64,000 bases of DNA from Mucilaginibacter pankratovii (GCF_014773265.1 NZ_JACWMY010000009.1:245292-309291), one strand, 5' to 3'. Positions 8,689-16,717 are shown, counted from the stretch's first letter. The notes: generated by a model not told the origin, from the sequence alone. A program made the numbers and translations.

Positions 8689-9147
8689 ATGTCGAAATAT
8701 GAACTGACCACGGAGGGCCGGCTTAAATTAAAGCGGGCGTGGACCATTAGCATCTTAGCTTCGTTTGCTGCTATCATAGGCGTTTTTTCTTACAGCCTGC
8801 TTTACCGCACCGGCGATGCCATAAGCGTAGCCGTTTTTGCAGTAATTTTGGCCGCACTTACAGGTTTTTTCTTTTACGGCCGCAAGAAATATTTTTTGAA
8901 CACCGATAGCACCGAGCTTACCGTTGATGACGATAAAATTACGCTGCATGTATCGGGCCAGCCCGATGTTGCCATAGCGTTTGAGAATATCAGCCAGGTA
9001 AAACCCGCTAAGCAGGGTATCTACCTCATTAATAAATTCCCGTCGAAGAAATCATTATTTGTGATGAATAAGTTTGAATGTTTTGACGAGATCCAAAAGC
9101 TGGTAGCTGATCGTGTGAAGGAATACAGCATGTTAACCGTGCGCTAA
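8689..9147 (+). CDS. two-TM hypothetical membrane protein
   Basis: A 152-residue protein of unknown function. Two hydrophobic segments (about residues 19-38 and 46-63) anchor a C-terminal domain of about 85 residues. That domain alternates short beta-like segments (ELTVDDDKITLHV, GIYLINKF) and ends in a helix, reminiscent of small PH-like or YcxB-like cytoplasmic domains. The assignment is only a resemblance. It stands alone between ilvE (divergent) and the tryptophan-dioxygenase-like gene (convergent). Confidence 0.75.
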   Translation: MSKYELTTEGRLKLKRAWTISILASFAAIIGVFSYSLLYRTGDAISVAVFAVILAALTGFFFYGRKKYFLNTDSTELTVDDDKITLHVSGQPDVAIAFENISQVKPAKQGIYLINKFPSKKSLFVMNKFECFDEIQKLVADRVKEYSMLTVR

Positions 9148-9208
9148 AATTGATAAACAGGAGCAGCGCCCCTCTGCTACTGTACCATGGTGAAAGCGGC
9201 CCCCGCTG

Positions 9209-10162
9209 CTACAACCCGCTCACCACTTTTTCAACCCAACCTTTACCCCAGTCCTCCAACTCCTCTGCCGACCAAAGCGAAGGATAAAACACTCGTTTTT
9301 GAAAACGCGGAGGCAGATACTTTTGCCAGTTGGTACCACCCGTGGCTTTTATTTCCTCGGGTTCGCGGTGCAGATAGCGCACGGCAGATTTGTAATGCGA
9401 GAGCGGCCAGTTTACGTTTACATTAATATCCAGCTGTCTCAATTGTTCGGCCAATGCGGTAGTATTTTCGCCGTTTGCTGTAAGTTGTTTATACAAACTG
9501 TAAAAATTGGTGGTACTAACACTTTTGCCCAGTTCGATAAACGTTTTGGCGTACTTTTTTTCGAACTGTTTTAGGGTGAGCGTTTTTTTGCCGGTAGAAA
9601 GTTCGGTAGCGCCAAATTTCCAGTAGATGTGCTCAAATTGCTCATCGATAGTTGCACCGCGCAATTCTTCGCGCTGGTCCTTAGCCACCAGGTTGATAAA
9701 ATCGGTAGCGTAGATCTCTATCATACGGTATTGCCCGCTTTGGAAACCGCTGGCAGGTAGTAACGACATGCGGAACTGCAGGAATTGCTCTTTCTCCATC
9801 CCATCCACCATAATTTCGAAGGAATTGGTAAGCGCCTCGAAATAGCGGTTAATGCGCTGCAAGCGTTTGGTGAAAAACTCTGCCGTTAATGGGGTGGCGG
9901 ATGCAATTTGCTTGCACTCGTGCAAGCTCAGCTTAAAATATAGCTCCGTTATCTGGTGATACATGATGAAGATCTCTTCATCAGGGAAGGGTGTTTTTGG
10001 GCTTTGCAGGCTCAGCAAAGTATCCAGGTGGATGTAGTCCCAATAGGTTAAAAAATCGGCATGCAGCAAGCCATCCAGGTAGCTGCTCATATCCTGCCCC
10101 ATGGCCTCGTATTTTTCCTGCAGCAGGGCTAATTTGTTTTCTATTTCGGGAGAGATACTCAT
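9209..10162 (-). CDS. tryptophan 2,3-dioxygenase family protein
   Basis: A 317-residue member of the tryptophan 2,3-dioxygenase superfamily, heme enzymes that open the indole ring. Conserved pieces are MYHQITELYFKLSLHE (His69 matching the distal histidine), FRMSLLPASGFQSGQYR (Arg131 matching the substrate-carboxylate arginine) and WPLSHYKSAVRYLH with His256 in the place of the proximal heme ligand. The family's GTGGSSG loop is changed to ATGGTNW, so this is a divergent subgroup and tryptophan may not be the substrate. I chose the ATG at 10162 because residues before it look untranslated. No other kynurenine gene is nearby. Divergent from the fluoride riboswitch. Confidence 0.82.
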   Translation of the reverse strand: MSISPEIENKLALLQEKYEAMGQDMSSYLDGLLHADFLTYWDYIHLDTLLSLQSPKTPFPDEEIFIMYHQITELYFKLSLHECKQIASATPLTAEFFTKRLQRINRYFEALTNSFEIMVDGMEKEQFLQFRMSLLPASGFQSGQYRMIEIYATDFINLVAKDQREELRGATIDEQFEHIYWKFGATELSTGKKTLTLKQFEKKYAKTFIELGKSVSTTNFYSLYKQLTANGENTTALAEQLRQLDINVNVNWPLSHYKSAVRYLHREPEEIKATGGTNWQKYLPPRFQKRVFYPSLWSAEELEDWGKGWVEKVVSGL

Positions 10163-10240
10163 TGGACAAAGATAAGAAGGATTTCGGATGTGGGATTTGA
10201 GATTTCCGAAATCCGAAATAAAAGATATATTTGCTACACA

Positions 10241-10295
10241 CAAAGGCAATGGTGTTCTGCCTATTTGAACCGCTGCAAAGCTGATGACGCCTACC
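10241..10295 (+). promoter_or_regulatory. fluoride riboswitch (crcB motif)
   Basis: The sequence follows the crcB consensus closely. P1 is GGCA (10245-10248) with TGCC (10258-10261). Its loop ATGGTGTTC carries GGTGTT, which can form the pseudoknot with GACGCC at 10286-10291 (four Watson-Crick and two G-T pairs). AACC is followed by the short hairpin GCT-GCAA-AGC (10272-10281), then the conserved TGATGACGCCTAC. It sits about 30 bases before the start of a CLC-type transporter with fluoride-exporter signatures, which is the expected target. In other bacteria these RNAs turn on fluoride exporters when fluoride binds. Confidence 0.93.
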
Positions 10296-10323
10296 CAAAT
10301 ATTTATTTATTTGCATGTAGGTT

Positions 10324-11661
10324 ATGTTTAAAAAATTCTTTTCTAATCAGTTCAATCTCTTAAAGTATCTTATCCGCTGGTCGGTGATCGTTATCCCCGT
10401 GGCTATTGCTATCGGCAGTATGGTAGCCTTGTTTTTATGGCTGCTTGGCTGGGCCATCCACTACAGGTTTGGGCATACGTGGCTGCTGTATTTGTTGCCA
10501 TTGGCGGGTATTGTTATTCATTTGCTATACAAATGGTACGGCCAATCTGCCGAGCGGGGCAATAACCTCATTATCGACGAGATTCACCAACCCGGTGCCG
10601 GGGTGCCAAAACGCATGGCCCCGCTTATTTTAGTTACCACCGTTATTACCCACTTATTTGGCGGCTCTGCCGGGCGCGAAGGTACCGCCGTACAAATTGG
10701 CGGCAGCCTCGCTAACCTGTTTGCCGACTGGTTTAAACTGGACGAAGCCGATAAAAAAACCGTGCTAACAGCAGGCGTAGCGGCAGGTTTTGGCGCGGTA
10801 TTCGGTACGCCCTTAACGGGTACCATCTTCGCGCTGGAGGTGATTGCCATTGGGCGTATTAACTATACAGCATTGCTGCCTTGTCTTATCGCCGGGCTTA
10901 TCGGCGATATCACGGTATCGGCTTGGGGCGTTAAGCATACGCTATACCATGTAGATATTGTTGACACAGGCCAGGTGCTTTATGGCCAGCATTTACCGGT
11001 GAGTTTAATATTACTTGCCAAAGTGATAATCGCCGCGGCTGTTTTCGGCCTGGTAAGCATGGCCTTTGCCAATGCCGTGCATTTGGTTAAGAATGTTGCT
11101 TTAAAATGGATCAAAGTAAACTGGCTGGTGCTGGTTTGTGGTGGTTTACTCATCATAGGCCTAACTTATTTATTGGGCAGGCCCGATTATCTGAGCCTGG
11201 GTGTAGAACCGGAGTACCCCGGCGCCGTTACCATTGTATCGGCTTTTCAGCATGGCGGAAGCCTCGCGTTTAGCTGGTTATGGAAATTGATCTACACCGC
11301 AATAACTTTAGGCACGGGCTTTAAAGGTGGTGAGGTTACGCCACTATTTTATATAGGTGCTACCCTCGGCAATACGCTGGGCGAATTGATGAACGCACCT
11401 GTCGGCCTTTTTGCCGCGCTTGGCTTTATAGCGGTATTTGCCGGCGCTACCAATACACCTTTAGCCTGCACCCTAATGGGGATAGAACTTTTTGGGGGCG
11501 AGTACGCCCTGTTTTTTGCGGTGGCCTGTATTACAGCCTATTTTTTTAGCGGCGAAGGCGGCATTTATCCGGCACAGCGGGTAGCCCATGCCAAATTGCC
11601 CGCAGGCGAGGCGGCCAAACCTAAATACCTGCACAGGATGCTGGCAAAATATAAATTATAA
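10324..11661 (+). CDS. eriCF: CLC-F type fluoride/proton antiporter
   Basis: A 445-residue CLC-family membrane protein with about ten or more hydrophobic segments. It is annotated as fluoride rather than chloride transporter for two independent reasons. The anion-path motifs are those I know from the CLC-F subgroup: HLFGGSAGREGT (gating Glu119) and GTGFKGGEVTPLF (Glu337, at the position used for proton transfer in CLC-F), instead of the chloride-type GREGP and GxFxP forms. And it is preceded by a fluoride riboswitch. It would expel fluoride in exchange for protons, protecting enolase and pyrophosphatase. There is no C-terminal CBS pair. Monocistronic or read with the universal stress gene 70 bases downstream. 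Confidence 0.93.
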   Translation: MFKKFFSNQFNLLKYLIRWSVIVIPVAIAIGSMVALFLWLLGWAIHYRFGHTWLLYLLPLAGIVIHLLYKWYGQSAERGNNLIIDEIHQPGAGVPKRMAPLILVTTVITHLFGGSAGREGTAVQIGGSLANLFADWFKLDEADKKTVLTAGVAAGFGAVFGTPLTGTIFALEVIAIGRINYTALLPCLIAGLIGDITVSAWGVKHTLYHVDIVDTGQVLYGQHLPVSLILLAKVIIAAAVFGLVSMAFANAVHLVKNVALKWIKVNWLVLVCGGLLIIGLTYLLGRPDYLSLGVEPEYPGAVTIVSAFQHGGSLAFSWLWKLIYTAITLGTGFKGGEVTPLFYIGATLGNTLGELMNAPVGLFAALGFIAVFAGATNTPLACTLMGIELFGGEYALFFAVACITAYFFSGEGGIYPAQRVAHAKLPAGEAAKPKYLHRMLAKYKL

Positions 11662-11731
11662 CGGCTGCATCTTTGCCAAAACATATTGCCTGCAAATTGT
11701 TTATTAAGCAATACCAAAAACCCTTACAACC

Positions 11732-12202
11732 ATGCATATTAATAAGATCCTTATCGGTATAGACGACAGCAAATTTGCCGAGTACGCGGCCTCTTATGGC
11801 TTCGACCTTGCTAAAACATTCAACGCCCACGTGGGGCTGGTGCATATTGTAGAGCCAATGGTAACGCCGGTAACCACCAACGATACCATTACCGGGCTGC
11901 CTTTTCAGGATTCGGGCGTGAATGAGGTGGAACTACTCAACATACAGGAAGACATGAGCGATAACATTGTTAACCGCACCATAAAAAAATATGCAGGCAA
12001 TTTGAAGGTTACGCATTTTAACGAATATGGTTCAACAGCCGATGGCATACTGCATTGCAGCAAGGAGTTTAAGGCTGATCTGATCGTTATAGGTACGCAC
12101 AGCCGCACAGGGATCGACCGCCTGCTGATGGGCAGCGTAGCCGAAAGCGTAGTGCGCAGTTCTCAGGTGCCTGTACTGGTGGTGCCTTTGGTTAATAGTT
12201 GA
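11732..12202 (+). CDS. universal stress protein, single domain
   Basis: A 156-residue UspA-fold protein. It begins HINKILIGIDDSKFAEYA and ends with the ATP-binding signature GTHSRTGIDRLLMGSVAESVV followed by PVLVV, the G-x2-G-x9-G(S) pattern of ATP-binding Usp proteins. It probably acts in the cytoplasm as a stress or ATP-level responder. It lies 70 bases downstream of the fluoride exporter on the same strand, so partial co-transcription is possible, though a functional link is inference. Confidence 0.9.
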   Translation: MHINKILIGIDDSKFAEYAASYGFDLAKTFNAHVGLVHIVEPMVTPVTTNDTITGLPFQDSGVNEVELLNIQEDMSDNIVNRTIKKYAGNLKVTHFNEYGSTADGILHCSKEFKADLIVIGTHSRTGIDRLLMGSVAESVVRSSQVPVLVVPLVNS

Positions 12203-12257
12203 TGGTTCATAGTTCATGGCCGGAGCTCTTTTACTATGAACTATCATCCATGAACTG
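12197..12257. repeat. inverted repeat between convergent genes
   Basis: GTTCATAGTTCATGG (about 12205-12219) faces CTATGAACTATCATCC and CATGAAC (about 12235-12256). The palindrome lies exactly between two convergent stop codons and may serve as a bidirectional terminator-like hairpin, though no T tract is evident. Confidence 0.5.
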
Positions 12258-12258
12258 C

Positions 12259-13548
12259 CTAATAAAGCAGCCTAAACTTTATCGTCTGCTCAATAGCTTT
12301 CAATTCGTTTAGTACCCCTGCTTCGTAGCCGGTATTTACATCGGTGATAACGTAGCCTATCTGGCTGTTGGTCACCAAAAACTCGCCAACTATATTGATG
12401 TTGTGACGAGCGAAAACTTCGTTTATTTTGGCCAGGATACCCGGTACGTTCTTGTGGATGTGGATCAAACGGTGCGCGTTGTTGTTGCGCGGCGGCTGCA
12501 GATCGGGGAAGTTACAGCTCATGTGGGTACGGCCCTCATTCATAAAGGCGATAACCCTCTTGGGGATAAAGTCGGAATTGCGGGGGTTATCCTTCGGGTC
12601 GTCGAATATGATGATACCCGCGGCACAAGCGGCTTCGGATAATTTGCGACCTATCCTGCCGAAACAACCAATTACTTTAAGGCGGCCCGCATTCTGGATC
12701 TGCTCCGGAGTTGGCTGGTTGGCCTCGTCGCAGAATAATACACCTGCTTCGTCCAGGTACTTTTCTTCAATAATATCTTTATGGCGCAGGTTGTAGCCTT
12801 CGCGTTTCATCTGACCTAAAGCCTCGTCGTCAATATCACCAACTACTAAACACTTAATGCGATTTTTTGGGTAGGAGATAGCCCTTGGCAGCTTGTTGAT
12901 GTACAAAAATTCATCAAAGCTTGGGGTAATGTGGTCGGCCTTTTCGGCTACAGATTTGCGTTCGATATTCTCGGTAAAGGCAAAGAATTTTTTGATCATG
13001 CCCGATTCCTTCAGCTGGAAATCGGAGTAACCATCACCTATACCAAAGATCTCTCCCGGCAGGTTAAGCTCTTTCAGCAATTTTACCTTGCCACCTTCTT
13101 GTGAGAGTGGGTTGGTACGGTCGTACCCTACAATATTGCCTTCCTCGTCAAACTCAAAAGTATTGGCGTAGATGTTTTCTTTTTTAATATGATACTCGGT
13201 AACAACCGGGATAATAAATTCCTTGAACCCGCCGGAAACGATGAGTACCTCATCCTGGTGGTTTTTAAAGAAAATGGTATTGCGCGAAAAAGAAGTAGAT
13301 ACCTTCTTCTTCAGGTGTGTGATCAGTTGTTTCAGATGGTCGCGGTTAGCGCATAATAGCTTTACCCGTGCCTGCAAACTTTCGGTGAACGAAAGGCGGC
13401 CCTCCATCGAAGCGTTGGTGAGGTCTTCTATTTGTTTGTAAATAGCCTCTCTGTCGGGGTGGTTTTTAAGGGAAATGCGGGCAAGTTCGTCAAGTGCTTC
13501 TACCTGGGTAAAGGTGCTATCGAAATCTATAATGAAATATTGGTCCAT
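12259..13548 (-). CDS. phosphoserine phosphatase fused to SerA-like/ACT tail
   Basis: A 429-residue protein with two parts. Residues 1 to about 215 are a HAD-IB phosphatase like SerB: the nucleophile motif DFDSTF (Asp8, Asp10), VSGGFKEFI and GIGDGYSDFQLKESG. From about 230 on it resembles D-3-phosphoglycerate dehydrogenase: IKCLVVGDIDDEAL and LKVIGCFGRIGRKLSEAA look like SerA's N-terminal substrate domain. The NAD-binding core is absent, and NFPDLQPPRNNNAHRLIHIH starts an ACT domain as in E. coli SerA. It likely dephosphorylates phosphoserine in serine synthesis, with the tail sensing serine (inference). Start chosen at ATG 13548; the preceding in-frame codons look spurious. Confidence 0.88.
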   Translation of the reverse strand: MDQYFIIDFDSTFTQVEALDELARISLKNHPDREAIYKQIEDLTNASMEGRLSFTESLQARVKLLCANRDHLKQLITHLKKKVSTSFSRNTIFFKNHQDEVLIVSGGFKEFIIPVVTEYHIKKENIYANTFEFDEEGNIVGYDRTNPLSQEGGKVKLLKELNLPGEIFGIGDGYSDFQLKESGMIKKFFAFTENIERKSVAEKADHITPSFDEFLYINKLPRAISYPKNRIKCLVVGDIDDEALGQMKREGYNLRHKDIIEEKYLDEAGVLFCDEANQPTPEQIQNAGRLKVIGCFGRIGRKLSEAACAAGIIIFDDPKDNPRNSDFIPKRVIAFMNEGRTHMSCNFPDLQPPRNNNAHRLIHIHKNVPGILAKINEVFARHNINIVGEFLVTNSQIGYVITDVNTGYEAGVLNELKAIEQTIKFRLLY

Positions 13549-13612
13549 GGGATGCAAATCTGCTGAGCTGCAAAAGTGCAAATTTTTGAGTTAAGGAGGC
13601 GTTGGCAAAAAA

Positions 13613-13639
13613 GGTTATTTACCCACAGTGTTAATAACC
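13613..13639. repeat. short inverted repeat in divergent promoter region
   Basis: GGTTATT (13613-13619) and AATAACC (13633-13639) form a 7-bp inverted repeat between the divergent phosphatase and peptidase genes. It could be an operator or a small hairpin; no regulator is identified. Confidence 0.3.
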
Positions 13640-13694
13640 AGCACTGCTGTCTTCTCCATCAAATAAATTACAAGCAAACAATCCGCGCCTTTTA

Positions 13695-13702
13695 TATATT
13701 TG
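13695..13702 (+). promoter_or_regulatory. Bacteroidota -7 box, TATATTTG
   Basis: A perfect TAnnTTTG match 23 bases before the ATG of the M28 peptidase, giving a short leader. A TTTG at the -33 spacing is not evident. Confidence 0.5.
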
Positions 13703-13725
13703 ATTTTTAAACAGGCCTCAAACCC

Positions 13726-15381
13726 ATGAAGATCAAATCCATTGCTTTTATTGCCCTTGCCGGCTTCGCAGCTTTTTTAGCAAGCTGTACATCTGATCAA
13801 AAAAAGGAAGCCGCCACCGCCACTGATACGGCCCTGGCTGCCGATATAAAACAGCATATAGCCGTTTTGGCCAACGACTCGCTGCTGGGCCGCAAGCCGT
13901 TTACGGCCGGCGAGGATAAAACTATCGCGTACATATCGTCGCAATTCAAAAAGCTTGGCCTGGAGCCGGGCAACAACGGCAGCTACTACCAGGATGTGCC
14001 GATGGTGGAGATAGGTCCTGCCGCTGCGCCGACCATGCAGATAACCGGCAAAGCAGCTATGGATGTAAAAAACACCATCGATTTTGTTGCCGCTACCCGC
14101 CAGGAACTGCCGTCGCTGGAGTTAAAAAACTCGCCGCTTGTTTTTGCGGGATATGGCATTGTAGCGCCCGAATATAAGTGGAACGATTACGCGGGCCTTG
14201 ATGTAAAAGGCAAAACCGTTGTGGTGCTGGTGAACGATCCCGGCTTTAAAGCGCCCGAAAAATTATTTAAAGGCGATACCATGACCTACTATGGCCGCTG
14301 GACCTATAAATACGAGGAAGCCGCCCGCCAGGGTGCTGCCGGTGTGCTCATTGTTCATCAAACCGAACCAGCGAGCTACGGCTGGCAGGTGATCCAAAAC
14401 AGCTTCACGGGTTCAAAACTATACTTAACCCAGGCTGATAAGCACATGAACCGTTGCAAGGTTGAGGGCTGGCTGAGCGAAGAGAGCGCCAAGAAACTGC
14501 TTGCAGGTGCCGGGATTACCGAAGATATGCGCGCTTATGCCCGCAAAAAAGATTTTAAGGGGATACCGTTGAATAGCTCGGTATCGGTAAGCTTAAAAAA
14601 CAAACTGAAGTATTCTACTTCGCATAACGTGATAGCCACCCTTAAAGGCAGCACCGCGCCGGGCGAGTATATCTTATACACGGCTCACTGGGATCATTTT
14701 GGGGTTAAAATGCCGGCTATAAAAGGCGATAGCATTTACAACGGTGCTGTTGATAACGCCAGCGGTGTAGCGGCTATTTTAGCTGTTGCCAAAAAATTCA
14801 CGCAGGGTAAGGATGTACCAAATCGCTCTATTGTTTTCCTGGCGGTTACAGCCGAGGAGCAGGGGCTTTTAGGATCTGAATATTACGGTACCCATCCTGT
14901 TTACCCGCTTAATAAAACAGTTGCCGACCTTAACATCGATGCATTATCTGATTTTGGCGAAACCTGCGACTTTTCTATCACCGGCAAAGGGCAAAACGAT
15001 TTGGATGATTACGTAATAGCACTTACCAAACCTTACGGCTGGACGGTTGTAGGCGATAAAACACCGGGCTCGGGCAGTTACTACCGGTCGGATCATTTTA
15101 ATTTTGCAAAGGTGGGCGTGCCGGCCTTAGATCTGCACAACGGTGCAAACTCCATAACAAAAGGCGAAGCCTACGGTACCGAACAACTGAAAGAGTACAA
15201 CGATAATCGCTATCACCAGCCATCAGACAATTACAGCGACAGCATGAACACCCTGGGCATGGCCCAAACCACCGACCTGATGTATAAACTGGGCCAGCAA
15301 CTGGGTAACGAAAGCACTTTCCCCGGTTGGAAAGCAGGTTCGGAGTTTAAGGCGATAAGAGAAAAATCAATGAAAAACTAA
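13726..15381 (+). CDS. M28 family zinc aminopeptidase, lipoprotein
   Basis: A 551-residue exported peptidase. The N-terminus has a lipoprotein signal ending FLASC (Cys21), so the mature protein is probably anchored in the periplasm or outer membrane. A PA-like insert (about residues 140-260, GKTVVVLVNDPGF) precedes the catalytic domain. Zinc ligands are visible in YTAHWDHFG (His321), GAVDNASG (Asp343), TAEEQGLLGSEYY (Glu377/Glu378, general base and ligand), NIDALSDFG and YRSDHFNFAKVGVPAL. Co-catalytic zinc aminopeptidases of this type remove N-terminal residues from peptides. Length is normal for the PA-containing branch. Probably monocistronic; the following sequence is a repeat-bounded element. 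Confidence 0.92.
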   Translation: MKIKSIAFIALAGFAAFLASCTSDQKKEAATATDTALAADIKQHIAVLANDSLLGRKPFTAGEDKTIAYISSQFKKLGLEPGNNGSYYQDVPMVEIGPAAAPTMQITGKAAMDVKNTIDFVAATRQELPSLELKNSPLVFAGYGIVAPEYKWNDYAGLDVKGKTVVVLVNDPGFKAPEKLFKGDTMTYYGRWTYKYEEAARQGAAGVLIVHQTEPASYGWQVIQNSFTGSKLYLTQADKHMNRCKVEGWLSEESAKKLLAGAGITEDMRAYARKKDFKGIPLNSSVSVSLKNKLKYSTSHNVIATLKGSTAPGEYILYTAHWDHFGVKMPAIKGDSIYNGAVDNASGVAAILAVAKKFTQGKDVPNRSIVFLAVTAEEQGLLGSEYYGTHPVYPLNKTVADLNIDALSDFGETCDFSITGKGQNDLDDYVIALTKPYGWTVVGDKTPGSGSYYRSDHFNFAKVGVPALDLHNGANSITKGEAYGTEQLKEYNDNRYHQPSDNYSDSMNTLGMAQTTDLMYKLGQQLGNESTFPGWKAGSEFKAIREKSMKN

Positions 15382-15762
15382 TTTCACGAATTAGTCGAAT
15401 TCCACGAATGAGAATAAATTAAGGCATTTGCTGCTTTGTTCTTATTCCTTGGATTATAGATCTTACCATCATGAAAAAGAAATTCTATATCGCCCTTTTG
15501 GTTAACTATTTTGGCCGTTATCGTGTTCATCATCACAAATTTTACACCCTACTTTCGGGGCAATAAGACGGCCGATTTCATGCAGGGTTTTTCAGGTGGA
15601 TTAGCCGCAGGTGCCCTAATAGCAACCCTCAGTTGGGGTGTGCAGTGGAAACGGGAGAGAGATGCGCAGGCATCTGTTTAAAAGTCACGTTGTGATACGC
15701 TCAAACGGCAATTGCAGAGCAAAATAATGGCAATTCGTGAAATTCGCCTAATTCGTGAAATT
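15380..15762. repeat. 30-bp inverted repeats bounding a 383-bp segment
   Basis: The left arm (15380-15409, beginning AATTTCACGAATTAG) and the right arm (15733-15762, ending CTAATTCGTGAAATT) match as inverted copies at 28 of 30 positions by eye. The left arm begins within the stop codon of the M28 gene and the right arm ends a few bases before the stop of the convergent SDR gene. A frameshifted small membrane-protein gene lies between. No transposase is present. A related sequence occurs at about 26581-26615. Confidence 0.65.
15471..15681 (+). pseudogene. small two-TM membrane protein, frameshifted
   Basis: From the ATG at 15471 the frame starts MKKKFYIAL but soon runs into a stop at 15564-15566. 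In the next frame, from about 15496, the sequence encodes WLTILAVIVFIITN, then FMQGFSGGLAAGALIA and a charged end to the TAA at 15679-15681, with no start of its own. Removing one T from the TTTT run at 15496-15499 would join them into a protein of about 69 residues with two hydrophobic segments. It is therefore either a recently broken gene or a sequencing error in a homopolymer. The layout resembles the intact 67-residue protein at 18354. Confidence 0.6.
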
Positions 15763-15770
15763 TGTGTTAA

Positions 15771-16547
15771 TTAATATATAGCCCTGCTTGCACCACCATC
15801 CACCTGTATGGTTTGCCCGCTGATATAGCTTGCTTGCTCAGAAGCTAAGAATGCTACCAGTGCTGCAAGTTCCTGAGGATCGCCTATGCGGCCGAGGGGG
15901 ATGCTTTTAGCTTTATCCTTCATGGCCTGTTCGGTATCAACATCTTTAGGCAGGGTGTGCTTTATCCGGTCGGTGAGGATCAGTCCCGGTGCAACATTGT
16001 TTACGGTGATGTTATAGAGGCCAAATTCATCGGCCATCAGTTTAGCCATACCCACCACACCCATCCGCATGGCGGTAGAGAGCACCGAGCCGGCCAGCAC
16101 CGCCTTTACCGATCCGCTGATGATATTGATAATACGCCCGCTACCGCTTTGTTTCATATAAGGCAGTACCAGTTTACTGGTGCGCGCCACACTCATCAGG
16201 TTGAGGTTAAATGCCTGCAGCCATTGCTCGTCATCAATGTTTTCAAATTTATCAAAGGGCGGGCCGCCGGCGTTATTCAGCAAGATATCTATCCGGCCAA
16301 AGGTATCGGCGGCTTGTTTTACAAAAGCTGCAATTTGGCCCGCGTCAGCTACATCAACGGTTAGGGCCAGCACCGGGTTGCCGGTAAGCTTTGTTATTTC
16401 GGCAGCGGTGTTATCCAACTCCGTTTTATCGCGCGAGCCTATCACCACTATCGCGCCCTCAGCAGATAAGGCGGTGCCAATAGCTTTGCCCAGGCCCTTG
16501 CTTGCCGCAAGTACCAGGGCCACTTTATTATGCAGTTTCAGATCCAT
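15771..16547 (-). CDS. SDR family protein with atypical active site
   Basis: A 258-residue short-chain dehydrogenase/reductase fold protein. The cofactor motif AASKGLGKAIG (about 14-24), NNAGG (91-95) and the C-terminal YISGQTIQVDGGASR are typical of the FabG-like branch. The catalytic Ser144 seems present in IINIISGSVK. However, where YxxxK is expected the sequence reads LSTAMRMGVVGMAK, so both the catalytic tyrosine (Leu156) and lysine (Met160) appear replaced. It may be a divergent SDR class with another mechanism or a binding protein. NAD(P)H use is assumed from the fold. Single gene, convergent with the repeat-bounded segment. Confidence 0.85.
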   Translation of the reverse strand: MDLKLHNKVALVLAASKGLGKAIGTALSAEGAIVVIGSRDKTELDNTAAEITKLTGNPVLALTVDVADAGQIAAFVKQAADTFGRIDILLNNAGGPPFDKFENIDDEQWLQAFNLNLMSVARTSKLVLPYMKQSGSGRIINIISGSVKAVLAGSVLSTAMRMGVVGMAKLMADEFGLYNITVNNVAPGLILTDRIKHTLPKDVDTEQAMKDKAKSIPLGRIGDPQELAALVAFLASEQASYISGQTIQVDGGASRAIY

Positions 16548-16717
16548 AAGTATGCAATGATAGCTATTTACGCATTAGGCTCATCTCTTTAATTATCAAT
16601 AAAATATCATTATTTTGGCAACCAAATATATACCAATATATAAACCCAATTATTAAGCTTTGATATTCTGCTAAACCCAGCTCGGTTTTATGCATGGTAT
16701 TATAATGCAAAAAACCT

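Noticed and set aside
10324..11661. Annotation as a chloride channel
   Set aside because: The motifs and the fluoride riboswitch point to the fluoride-exporting branch.
13613..13639. Possible DnaA-box or origin signal (TTATTTACCCACA)
   Set aside because: Only one imperfect match, no cluster of boxes and no dnaA/dnaN genes near it.
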